A stretch of 14,838 nt of DNA, taken from positions 1-14,838 of the forward strand of contig NZ_PSMQ01000043.1 in assembly GCF_040290245.1 (NCBI RefSeq), read 5' to 3'. Origin of the DNA: Thermus_A sp040290245 (GTDB lineage: Bacteria; Deinococcota; Deinococci; Deinococcales; Thermaceae). Below the pieces are notes generated by a model. The model worked only from the letters and a program-made list of their open reading frames with translations. It was not told the origin of the DNA and did no database searches. Shown in pieces: positions 7,243 to 14,122 of this stretch. The first letter of the stretch is position 1. Every line of letters begins with the position of its first letter. A program made the position numbers and the translations under genes.

Positions 7243-7722
7243 CTATAGCACACGCCGGATGCCCTGGGTGTCCAGGCCTTCAAGGAGGGCCCGGAAGCTC
7301 CGGCCCAAAACGGGGTGGATGGCCTCCGGGATGAGATCGCACAAGGGGACGAGGACGAAGGCCCGTTCGTGTAGCCGCGGATGGGGGAGGGTGAGGCTAG
7401 GCGAGGAGAGGACCAGCTCCCCATAGAGGAGGAGGTCCAGATCCAGCGTCCTGGGGCCCCATTTCTCCCGCCGCAGTCGGCCCAAAGCGCGCTCGATTTC
7501 CAGGAGAGAGGCTAGGAGGGCCTCAGGGGGAAGGCCGGTTTCCAGCTCCGCCACCTGGTTCAGATAGAGGGGCTGGGGCGGCCCCACGGGAAGGGTCTCG
7601 TACACGGAGGAGAGCCTGAGGAGGCGGGTTTCGGGAAGCCGGGAAAGGCGGGCCAGGGCCTCGAGGAGATGGAGGGCCCGGTCGCCCAGGTTGGAGCCCA
7701 GGGCCAGATACGCGCGCGCCAC
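7243..7722 (-). CDS. folK: 2-amino-4-hydroxy-6-hydroxymethyldihydropteridine pyrophosphokinase (HPPK)
   Basis: Transfers pyrophosphate from ATP to 6-hydroxymethyl-dihydropterin in folate synthesis. 159 residues from the GTG at 7722, the usual HPPK size. The N-terminus VARAYLALGSNLGDR and the Mg-binding signature KWGPRTLDLDLLLYG (about 87-101, with Asp94 and Asp96) are diagnostic, followed by LPHPRLHERAFVLVPL. A longer frame upstream would run through the divergent GH130 gene and is rejected. The start is only 21 bases from the ATG of that gene, and a -10-like TATTCT (7734-7729, minus strand) six bases ahead of the GTG suggests a leaderless or nearly leaderless mRNA. Downstream are the S1, trxA and plsX genes, possibly one operon. 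No folP or folB neighbour is present. Confidence 0.94.
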   Translation of the reverse strand: MARAYLALGSNLGDRALHLLEALARLSRLPETRLLRLSSVYETLPVGPPQPLYLNQVAELETGLPPEALLASLLEIERALGRLRREKWGPRTLDLDLLLYGELVLSSPSLTLPHPRLHERAFVLVPLCDLIPEAIHPVLGRSFRALLEGLDTQGIRRVL

Positions 7723-7743
7723 GCCCCTAGAATAAGGGGCGGT
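7723..7743. promoter_or_regulatory. 21-bp divergent promoter region between folK and the GH130 gene
   Basis: It contains the inverted repeat GCCCCT (7723-7728), six bases, AGGGGC (7735-7740). On the plus strand TAGAAT (7728-7733) is a -10-like box ten bases before the GH130 ATG. On the minus strand TATTCT (7734-7729) is a -10-like box six bases before the folK GTG, with TTAAGC (7757-7752) 17 bases upstream as a weak -35. The two -10 boxes overlap almost entirely. Both mRNAs would be leaderless or nearly so, a common mode in Deinococcota. Confidence 0.55.
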
Positions 7744-8622
7744 ATGTTCCAGCTTAAGCGGCATCCCGCCAACCCCATCCTGCTCCCAAGACCCGACTCC
7801 CCCTGGCAGGCGCTCAACGTTTTTAACCCCGCGGTCGTCTTCCACCGGGGCCTCTTCCACATGCTCTACCGGGCCCAGGGGCTGGACTACGTCTCTCGGA
7901 TCGGGTACGCGGTCTCCGAGGACGGGGTGCGGTTCAGCCGCCTCGAGGACCCCGTCTTCTGGCCAGAGGCCCCCAAGGAGGCCAGGGGGGTGGAGGACCC
8001 CCGGGTGGTCTTTTTGGAAGGCCGCTTCTACATGACCTACACCGGCTACTCCGCCCAGGGCATCCAGCCCTTCCTGGCCGAAAGCGAAACCCTCCTGCGC
8101 TGGAGGAGGCTGGGGGAGGCCCTTCCGGAGATGGGCAACAAAAATCACGTCCTCTTTCCCGAGAGGTTCGGCCACCGCTACGCCATGCTCCACAGGCGCC
8201 CCCCCGCCATCTGGGTCGCCTTTTCCTCCGACCTAAAGACCTGGGAAGACGACACCCTCCTCCTCCCTCCCCGGCCCCACCTGTGGGACAGCGTCCGGGT
8301 GGGGGCGGCCGGTCCTCCCCTCCTCACCCCCAAGGGCTGGCTCCTCCTCTACCACGGGGTGGACCACGGAAACGTCTACCGGCTGGGGGTGGCCCTCCTG
8401 GACCGGGAGGACCCCCGCCGGGTCCTCCACCGGCCCGAGGGGTTCATCCTCCAGCCTGAGGAGGTATGGGAGATCCGGGGGGATGTGCCCAACGTGGTCT
8501 TCTCCTGCGCAAACGTGGTGGTGGGGGAGGAGGTGTACGTGTACTATGGGGGGGCGGACCGGGTGATCGGCCTGGCCACCGCGCCCTTGGCCGCGCTTTT
8601 GCGCTACGCGGAGGAGGGCTGA
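7744..8622 (+). CDS. GH130-family beta-mannoside phosphorylase or mannosidase
   Basis: 292 residues, five-bladed beta-propeller family (formerly DUF377). It begins RHPANPILLPRPDSPWQ with NPAVVF at 28-33, the typical first blade. GVEDPRV (82-88) carries the general-acid Asp85. KNHVLFPERFGHRYAMLHR matches the loop whose His/Arg bind phosphate in GH130 phosphorylases, which favours phosphorolysis over hydrolysis. The C-terminal VYYGGADRVIGLATAPL is also typical. Such enzymes split beta-mannosides and, if phosphorolytic, release alpha-mannose 1-phosphate. No signal peptide is seen, so it acts in the cytoplasm. It faces a minus-strand operon that ends in mannose-1-phosphate guanylyltransferase, overlapping it tail to tail by 19 bases. 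The ATG at 7744 is the first possible start after the divergent promoter; there is no good ribosome-binding site, consistent with leaderless translation. Substrate unknown. Confidence 0.9.
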   Translation: MFQLKRHPANPILLPRPDSPWQALNVFNPAVVFHRGLFHMLYRAQGLDYVSRIGYAVSEDGVRFSRLEDPVFWPEAPKEARGVEDPRVVFLEGRFYMTYTGYSAQGIQPFLAESETLLRWRRLGEALPEMGNKNHVLFPERFGHRYAMLHRRPPAIWVAFSSDLKTWEDDTLLLPPRPHLWDSVRVGAAGPPLLTPKGWLLLYHGVDHGNVYRLGVALLDREDPRRVLHRPEGFILQPEEVWEIRGDVPNVVFSCANVVVGEEVYVYYGGADRVIGLATAPLAALLRYAEEG

Positions 8623-9629
8623 TCCAGAAGGCGCACGAGCTCCCGCACCTCCCGTACCCGTTCCTTATCCGCCACCAGCACCTCCTGCCCCTTTTGGGCG
8701 ATCACCAGGCCAGAGACCCCTAGGGTGGCCACCAGCCCCCCCTCGGTGTAGACCACGCATCCGCGGGTGTCCAGCCCCAGGTGCCGCCCCGAGCCCAGGA
8801 CCACATTCCCCGCCTCGTCCGGCTCGAAGATCCGCTCGAGGGCCCGCCAGGTGCCCACGTCGTCCCATGGGAACTGGCCCAAAACCACCCGGATATGCTC
8901 CGCCTTCTCCATGACCCCGTAGTCGATGGAAACCTTAGGAAGGCTGGGGTAGACGGCCTCCGGCCGCAGGCCCGAAAGAAGCCCCTCCAGGGCCTGGGCA
9001 TGGGCGGGAAGGTGCCTTTGGAAAAGGCTGGCCATGGTCCTTGGGGTGAAGGCGAAAACCCCCGCGTTCCAGAGATACCCCCCCTTGAGGTACTCCAGCG
9101 CCCTCGCATAGGGGGGCTTCTCCACAAACCCCTCCGCCCGGTACCACCGCCCTTCCCAGCCCCCAAGGCGGATGTACCCGTACTCCGTCTCGGGCCGGGT
9201 GGGCTTTAGGCCCAAGGTCACCACATACCCTTCCTCCGCGGCCTCGAGCATGGTGGAGACCGCCTCCCGGAAGGCCTCCTCATCCCCCACGTAGTGGTCG
9301 GCGGGAAGGACGAGGAGCCGGTCCGCCCCCTCCTTAAGGGCCCAGAAGAGGCCCAGGAAAATGGCCCCGGCGGTGTCCTTGGCCTCAGGCTCGAGGAGGA
9401 GGCGGGCCCTATCCCTAAAAGGGCGCACCGCCTCCTCATGCACTTTCCGCACCACCAGGAGGGTTCTTTCCGCGGGGAAAAGGGGGGCGATCCGGTCCAG
9501 GGTGGCCTCGAGGAGGCTTTTCCCTTCAAAAAGGCGCAGGAAGGGCTTGGGCAGCTCCTCCCGGGAAAGGGGCCAAAGCCTCTCCCCTCGGCCTCCCGCC
9601 ATCACAAGGGCGTATGCGTTCGTCCTCAT
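8604..9629 (-). CDS. manC: Mannose-1-phosphate guanylyltransferase
   Basis: Makes GDP-mannose from mannose 1-phosphate and GTP in the cytoplasm. 341 residues: the nucleotidyltransferase domain alone, without the C-terminal phosphomannose isomerase domain of the bifunctional type. Motifs in order: VMAGGRGERLWPLSR (9-23, nucleotide binding), LPADH (108-112, metal Asp), EYGYI (149-153), FVEKP (168-172), WNAGVF (187-192), and a later VSIDYGVMEKA and FPWDDVGTW. The remainder (from about 275) resembles the short beta-helix tail of these enzymes. The ATG at 9629 overlaps the upstream glycosyltransferase stop in an ATGA junction. It is the last gene of the glycan operon; its end overlaps GH130 by 19 bases without an evident terminator. 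GDP-mannose would feed the two GT4 enzymes upstream. Confidence 0.93.
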   Translation of the reverse strand: MRTNAYALVMAGGRGERLWPLSREELPKPFLRLFEGKSLLEATLDRIAPLFPAERTLLVVRKVHEEAVRPFRDRARLLLEPEAKDTAGAIFLGLFWALKEGADRLLVLPADHYVGDEEAFREAVSTMLEAAEEGYVVTLGLKPTRPETEYGYIRLGGWEGRWYRAEGFVEKPPYARALEYLKGGYLWNAGVFAFTPRTMASLFQRHLPAHAQALEGLLSGLRPEAVYPSLPKVSIDYGVMEKAEHIRVVLGQFPWDDVGTWRALERIFEPDEAGNVVLGSGRHLGLDTRGCVVYTEGGLVATLGVSGLVIAQKGQEVLVADKERVREVRELVRLLDQPSSA

Positions 9630-10642
9630 CGCCGTTCTTCCAGCACCTTGCGGTACAGATCCAGGTAGTCCCGGGCCATCCGCTCCCGGCTGAAATGGGC
9701 CTCCGCATAGGCCCGGATGGCCGATCGGTCCATCCTGAGAACCCTATCCAGATGCTCCAGGGCCTCCTCCCAGCTCTGGACCAAAAACCCCGTCTCACCG
9801 TGCCGCACCGTCTCCCGAAGGGCCCCGAGGGGCCGGGCCAAGACGGGGACCCCGCTCATCATGGCCTCCACCGGGGCAAGCCCGAAGGGCTCCGGGAAGT
9901 TGACGAAATGCAAAAGGGCCACCGCCCCTCCCAGAAGCGCCGCCCGCTCCTCGGGGGTGACCGGGCCCAGGAACTCCACCCCCTCCCCCAGAAGGGGAAG
10001 GATCTCCTCCTGGAAGTACGCCTGGTCCTGGACGGGACCCGCAATCCTTAGGGGCAGCCGGGCCCGCCGGGCGAAGAGGATGGCCTCCCTTATTCCCTTA
10101 TCCGGATGGATGCGGGAAAGCACGAGGAGGTGGCGCCCCCCAGGGCCCAAGGGATAGCGGCCCGGATCCACCCCGTGGTGGACCACGCCCAGGTAGGGAA
10201 GGGTGGGGTCCTGGTCCGCCTGGGAGATGGCCACATAGTGGACGTGGGGAAGGGCGGCGTAGCGGCGGTAGACCTTTTTGATCTTTTCGCTGGAAAACCC
10301 GTGGATGGTGGTGAGGATGGGGGTCCTCACAAAGGGGCTGAAGTACAGGGGCATGAAGTCGTAGTGGTTGTGGACCAGATCGAATTCCGCCGCCTCCTCC
10401 ATGCCCCGGGCAATGTGCAAAAACTCCTCCACCTTCCAGTCCGCCTCCGGGTCCTCCCAGAGGGGCCTTTGCGCGGTGTAGCGCAAGGGGGCCCGGGTCT
10501 GGGCATCCTTGGTGGCGTAGAGGACCACCTCTACCCCCAGGTCCAGAAGGGCCTCCGTAAGGTCGTAGACCACCTGCTCCCAGGGGCCATACCGGCGGGG
10601 GGGGACCCGCCAGGCGATGGGGGCGAGCATAGCCACCCGCAT
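9626..10642 (-). CDS. GT4-family glycosyltransferase (GT-B fold)
   Basis: 338 residues. The N-terminal MRVAMLAPIAWRVPPRRYGPWEQVVYDL is the acceptor-side Rossmann start seen in GT4 enzymes; HNHYDFMPLYF and TTIHGFSSEK follow. The C-terminal domain has LSRIHPDKGI (about 175-184) and the retaining-transferase E-x7-E motif EPFGLAPVE (251-259) continuing into AMMSGVPVLA. The donor cannot be read from sequence; GDP-mannose is a reasonable inference because manC follows with an ATGA overlap. No signal peptide or membrane helix, so it works on the cytoplasmic side. The ATG at 10642 comes three bases after the upstream stop with GGTGAGG just ahead. Confidence 0.88.
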   Translation of the reverse strand: MRVAMLAPIAWRVPPRRYGPWEQVVYDLTEALLDLGVEVVLYATKDAQTRAPLRYTAQRPLWEDPEADWKVEEFLHIARGMEEAAEFDLVHNHYDFMPLYFSPFVRTPILTTIHGFSSEKIKKVYRRYAALPHVHYVAISQADQDPTLPYLGVVHHGVDPGRYPLGPGGRHLLVLSRIHPDKGIREAILFARRARLPLRIAGPVQDQAYFQEEILPLLGEGVEFLGPVTPEERAALLGGAVALLHFVNFPEPFGLAPVEAMMSGVPVLARPLGALRETVRHGETGFLVQSWEEALEHLDRVLRMDRSAIRAYAEAHFSRERMARDYLDLYRKVLEERR

Positions 10643-10645
10643 GCC

Positions 10646-11659
10646 TCACCCCCCAAGGGCATAGACCCGGCCCAGGGCCATCCCCTCCTCCACCCGGGGG
10701 AAGACCCCCTGGACCAGGTCCTGCCAGGCGAGGAGGTAGGAGAGGAGGGCCTCCGCCCCACGGTTCCGGTTGGGGCCATGGGGGGTGAGGCCGTCCATAG
10801 GGCCCAGGGGATCCACCAGGGGTGCGGAGAGGCGGTTTCGCCCGTGGAACCAGAGGAAGGCGAACTCCGCCTTCTCCCGCTCCCCAAAGCGCAGGTAACA
10901 GGAAGCAGCCGCCTTGGCCTCGAGGGGCTGCTGGTCGAAAAGGGGTTTGGCCTCCCCCTTGTGCATAAACCGGTTCCCCACGGGGTCGAAAAGCCCCCCA
11001 AGAAAGTAGAGGCTATCCAGAAAAGCTAGGGCCCGGCGGGCAAGGCGCAGGGCCTCCCGGTCCCGGAAGGCCAGGGCGTAGGCGTAAAGGGCCTCCACCG
11101 GCCGGTGGTTGGCGTAGGTGAGGGCATCCGGGAAGGGCCAGTCGGGGTCGGTCTCCCTAAAAGCCGCCAAAAGCCCCCTTCCCAGATGGTGGGCGGCCTC
11201 GAGGAAGTCCTTCCCCCCTTCAGCCGCCCCAGCCAGAAGGCCGAGCAGGGCATACGCCCTTCCCCTGAGGGAGGTAAACCCCACCACCCTCTCCACCGAA
11301 AGGCGAAGGGCATGCCGCGCCGCCTCCCCGAGCTCCTCGGGCAGATGGGCCGCGGCCGAAAGGGCGAGAAGGGCCCGGCCTGAGGGGTCTTCCGCTTCCC
11401 CTTCATCCTCAAACCGGCCGTTCGCGGAAAGGCCATTCCGGAACCGGCCGTCCTCCTTCTGCATGAAGAGGAGAAACCCCAGGTAGGTCCGGGCCAGGTC
11501 CAAAGGCCGCCCCCCCTCGGGAAGGCGGGCCACGTAGAGGAGGGCCCGGGCATTGTCGTCGGTGGTGTACCCTTCGGAAAGCAGGGGAACCCCGTTTCTA
11601 GCGTGCTCCAGAAGCCCTCGAGGGTCGGTTCGTGCCCTAAGCCACTCTACGCCGAACAC
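10646..11659 (-). CDS. Conserved alpha/alpha-toroid-like protein of glycan clusters, function unknown
   Basis: 337 residues, soluble. I do not recognise a named family. The sequence is mostly helical with repeated short Gly turns and a set of conserved-looking acidic and aromatic blocks: GYTTDDNARALL (30-41), DGRFRNGLSANGRF, EDPSGRALLALS, DWPFPDALTYANHRPVEAL, FDQQPLEAKAAASCYL, FHGRNRLSAPLVDP and GPNRNRGAEALLSYL. This layout resembles the (alpha/alpha)6 toroid of many glycoside hydrolases and epimerases, and I recall similar sequences beside or joined to GT4 enzymes in other bacteria. The GTG start at 11659 lies 23 bases inside the end of the upstream GT4 gene, with GGAGGTGGAGG immediately ahead, so the two are translationally coupled. 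The enzyme may trim, transfer or modify the glycan made by the two transferases; this is inference. Confidence 0.75.
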   Translation of the reverse strand: MFGVEWLRARTDPRGLLEHARNGVPLLSEGYTTDDNARALLYVARLPEGGRPLDLARTYLGFLLFMQKEDGRFRNGLSANGRFEDEGEAEDPSGRALLALSAAAHLPEELGEAARHALRLSVERVVGFTSLRGRAYALLGLLAGAAEGGKDFLEAAHHLGRGLLAAFRETDPDWPFPDALTYANHRPVEALYAYALAFRDREALRLARRALAFLDSLYFLGGLFDPVGNRFMHKGEAKPLFDQQPLEAKAAASCYLRFGEREKAEFAFLWFHGRNRLSAPLVDPLGPMDGLTPHGPNRNRGAEALLSYLLAWQDLVQGVFPRVEEGMALGRVYALGG

Positions 11660-12779
11660 CCTCCACCTCCAAAAGCCGCCGGTAGGCCAGGCCCACCCGG
11701 GGCCAGGTGAAGGCCCGAGCGTAGGCGTAGGCCCTTTCCTCCAGCTCCCGGATGCGGCCCGGGCTTTCCGAAAGCTCCAAAATCGCCTGGGCCCAAAGGG
11801 AGGCCTCCAAAGGCAGGACCACCCCCCGGCCCTCGGCCAAGGCTACCTGTGCGTGCCAAAAGGGGGAGGAAAGGATGGCCTTGCCCAGGGCCAGGGCGTA
11901 GGAGAGGGTTCCCGAGGAGGCCTGCTCGAGGTTGGGGTAAGGGAGGAGGAAGAGATCAGCCGCCCCCACCACGCGGTAAAGCTCCTCCTCAGAGAGGTAC
12001 CCCTCCCGAAGGAGAAGGGCCCGCCGCACCCCCAAGGCCTCCGCCTTTTGCAAAAGCGCCTCCAGAAACCGGCGCCCCTCCCGGCGCTCCAGATTGGGGT
12101 GGAGCCGGCCCGCGACCAGGTACAAGACCCGCGGGTTTTGCCGGAGCACCCGGGCGAGGACCTCGAGGGCCCATTCCAGGCCCTTTCCCGGCCCTAAAAG
12201 CCCATAGCTCACCAGAAGAAACCGGCCCTCCAGACCCAGGGCCCGCTTTAAAGCCTCCCGGTCCGGACGGGGCAGGTCAGGCACCCCGTGGGGGATATGG
12301 ACCACCCGCGTGGTGACCCCAAGCCCCTTCAAGACCCCTTCCCCTTCCGGATGGAGGCTGACCAAGGCCTCCGCCTTTTGGGCGATCTCCGCAAGGAGGC
12401 GGCGCATAAAGGCGAAGTCCTCCGGACCGATCCCCGGGGGTGGGGCCTTGAGGAGGGTGTGGAGGACCACCACCCGGGGCCCTCCCCCCTCCAGAAGATC
12501 CAAGACCCACTCCCCCCACCGCCCCCCATAGAGGCCATACTCGTGCTGGAGGATAACCGGCCCCCTTAGCCTTCTGGCCAGGTCCAGATAGGCGGGGCGG
12601 TCCTCCTTCGAAAGGACGGCCTTGACCTCTTCAGGAAAGGCCAGGCGCGTCTCCTCCGGGTGGGCCACCACGGCCACCTGGGCCTCGAGGCCCGCCCGTA
12701 AGAGCCCCTGCCGGAGATCGCGGTTAAACGTGGCGATGCCACAGCGGATGGGCGGATAGGTTCCCACCAGGTTCACCAT
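11637..12779 (-). CDS. GT4-family glycosyltransferase (CGIATF subgroup)
   Basis: 380 residues from the ATG at 12779, which has a perfect AGGAGG five bases upstream; a TTG at 12806 would extend it but has no such site. The N-terminus VNLVGTYPPIRCGIATFNRDL is characteristic of a GT4 subgroup. QHEYGLYGGRWGEW lies at about 79-92, HIPHGVPD links the domains, GLLGPGKGLEWAL sits at about 193-205, and the nucleotide-sugar site is the variant EQASSGTLSYALALGKA (about 285-301) in place of the standard E-x7-E. Cytoplasmic. First gene of the four-gene glycan operon; its 3' end overlaps the toroid-like gene by 23 bases. The extended -10 promoter at 12826-12818 lies about 40 bases upstream. Donor and acceptor unknown; GDP-mannose is the likely donor from context. 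Confidence 0.88.
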   Translation of the reverse strand: MVNLVGTYPPIRCGIATFNRDLRQGLLRAGLEAQVAVVAHPEETRLAFPEEVKAVLSKEDRPAYLDLARRLRGPVILQHEYGLYGGRWGEWVLDLLEGGGPRVVVLHTLLKAPPPGIGPEDFAFMRRLLAEIAQKAEALVSLHPEGEGVLKGLGVTTRVVHIPHGVPDLPRPDREALKRALGLEGRFLLVSYGLLGPGKGLEWALEVLARVLRQNPRVLYLVAGRLHPNLERREGRRFLEALLQKAEALGVRRALLLREGYLSEEELYRVVGAADLFLLPYPNLEQASSGTLSYALALGKAILSSPFWHAQVALAEGRGVVLPLEASLWAQAILELSESPGRIRELEERAYAYARAFTWPRVGLAYRRLLEVEGVRRRVA

Positions 12780-12817
12780 CTCCACCTCCTGCCCGCCGTA
12801 GGGCAATGCTCAATAAA

Positions 12818-12826
12818 ATTGTAGCA
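12818..12826 (-). promoter_or_regulatory. Extended -10 promoter of the glycan operon
   Basis: On the minus strand TGCTACAAT gives a TG-N-TACAAT extended -10 box in an A/T-rich pocket of otherwise GC-rich sequence. No good -35 is present (ATGAGT at 17 bases), which extended -10 promoters tolerate. The leader would be about 32 bases and contains a small TGCCC/GGGCA hairpin (12805-12790) just before the AGGAGG site. Confidence 0.6.
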
Positions 12827-12898
12827 AAACGCTCAGCATAACTCATTTGAAGCACTATTGGGGATAACGCAGGCGGTGAGGGACGGGTCCTTAAAGGA

Positions 12899-12927
12899 TT
12901 GACGCCCGCCCCCCTCCCCTCTACCCT
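12899..12927 (+). promoter_or_regulatory. lysJK promoter
   Basis: TTGACG (12899-12904), a 17-base spacer rich in C, and TACCCT (12922-12927). The -35 matches consensus at five of six positions; the -10 keeps the T-A---T pattern. The predicted start near 12934 leaves a leader of about 13 bases holding the AAGGAGG site. There is no room for a riboswitch or attenuator after this start. Confidence 0.6.
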
Positions 12928-12946
12928 GAGGGGGAAGGAGGGCACC

Positions 12947-14122
12947 GTGGTTCAGACCGACTGGAAAGCGTTGCTCGAGGCGGAAAAGCGCCTAGACTCG
13001 GGGGTTTACACCAAGCACGACCTCCTGATCGTGCGAGGCAAAGGGGCCCGGGTCTGGGACGCGGAGGGCAACGAGTACATAGACTGCGTGGGAGGCTACG
13101 GGGTGGCCAACCTGGGCCACGCCAACCCGGAGGTGGTGGAGGCGATCAAGCGGCAGGCGGAGGTCCTCCTCTCCATGCCCCAGACCCTTCCCACCGAGGC
13201 CCGGGCCCGGTTCTACCTGGCCCTGACCTCCATATTGCCTCCGGAGCTCAACCGGGTCTTCCCCACCAACTCGGGCACCGAGGCCAACGAGGCGGCCCTT
13301 AAGTTCGCCCGGGCCGCCACAGGGCGGAAAAAGTTCGTGGCCGCCATGCGGGGCTTCTCCGGCCGGACGATGGGAAGCCTCTCCGTCACCTGGGAGCCCA
13401 AGTACCGGGAGCCCTTCTTGCCCCTGGTGGAGCCCGTCTCCTTCATCCCTTACAACGACGTGGAGGCCTTGGAAAAGGCGGTGGATGGGGAGACGGCGGC
13501 GGTGATCCTCGAGCCCGTCCAAGGGGAAGGGGGGGTGCGGCCAGCCACCTTGGAGTTTTTGCAGGCGGCCCGGAGGCTGACCCAGGAAAGGGGGGCCCTC
13601 CTCATCCTGGATGAGATCCAGACCGGGATGGGGCGCACGGGGACGCGGTTTGCCCTTGAGCGCTACGGCATCGTTCCAGATATCCTCACCCTGGCCAAGG
13701 CCCTAGGGGGCGGGGTGCCCCTGGGGGCGGCGGTGATGCGGCAGGAGGTGGCGGAGAAGATGCCCAAGGGGGGGCATGGCACCACCTTCGGCGGAAACCC
13801 CCTGGCCATGGCCGCGGGGGTGGCGGCCATAGAGTATTTGGAAAAAACACGGCTTTGGGAGCGGGCGGAGCGGCTTGGGCGCTGGTTTATGGAGGAGCTC
13901 CGCAAGGTGGACTCGCCCAAGGTGCGGGAGGTGCGGGGGCTGGGGCTGATGGTGGGCCTCGAGCTCAAGGAGAAGTCCGCCCCCTACATCCAGCGGCTGG
14001 AGAAGGAGCACCGCGTCCTGACCCTGGCCGCGGGGCCCAACGTCATCCGTTTCTTGCCGCCTTTGGTCATTGAAGAGGAGGATCTCGCCCGGGTGGTGGA
14101 GGCGGTGCGGACCGTCCTATGA
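12947..14122 (+). CDS. lysJ: LysW-aminoadipate semialdehyde/ornithine aminotransferase
   Basis: PLP-dependent class III aminotransferase that converts the LysW-bound aminoadipate semialdehyde to LysW-lysine in the alpha-aminoadipate route; it may also act in LysW-dependent arginine synthesis. 391 residues, against about 395 for T. thermophilus LysJ, which it closely resembles as I remember it (DSGVYTKHDLLIVRG, EYIDCVGGYGVANLGHA, ELNRVFPTNSGTEANEAA). PLP-site features: NSGTEANE (about 108-115), ILDEIQTGMGRTG with Asp222, and Lys251 in TLAKALGGG. The GTG start at 12947 follows AAGGAGG with five to six bases spacing; an upstream frame from 12899 would begin inside the -35 box. The TGA overlaps the lysK ATG. 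The promoter is at 12899-12927. The amino-group carrier LysW and the other pathway genes are not in the window. Confidence 0.95.
   Translation: MVQTDWKALLEAEKRLDSGVYTKHDLLIVRGKGARVWDAEGNEYIDCVGGYGVANLGHANPEVVEAIKRQAEVLLSMPQTLPTEARARFYLALTSILPPELNRVFPTNSGTEANEAALKFARAATGRKKFVAAMRGFSGRTMGSLSVTWEPKYREPFLPLVEPVSFIPYNDVEALEKAVDGETAAVILEPVQGEGGVRPATLEFLQAARRLTQERGALLILDEIQTGMGRTGTRFALERYGIVPDILTLAKALGGGVPLGAAVMRQEVAEKMPKGGHGTTFGGNPLAMAAGVAAIEYLEKTRLWERAERLGRWFMEELRKVDSPKVREVRGLGLMVGLELKEKSAPYIQRLEKEHRVLTLAAGPNVIRFLPPLVIEEEDLARVVEAVRTVL

Noticed and set aside
7744..8193. Long minus-strand frame extending folK over the GH130 gene
   Set aside because: The HPPK N-terminus VARAYLALGSNLG starts at 7722; the rest is the antisense of a well-supported gene.
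8935..11486. Multiple antisense and frame-shifted frames over manC and the GT4 genes
   Set aside because: Each overlaps a gene with family motifs along its length; none shows motifs or its own ribosome-binding site.
12912..12942. CCCTCC/GGAGGG hairpin that could hide the lysJ ribosome-binding site
   Set aside because: The left arm (12912-12917) lies between the -35 and -10 boxes of the predicted lysJ promoter and would not be transcribed.
12780..12946. Search for a lysine riboswitch or leader peptide in the divergent gap before lysJ
   Set aside because: The predicted leader is about 13 bases; no conserved L-box-like stems or Lys-rich short frame seen.
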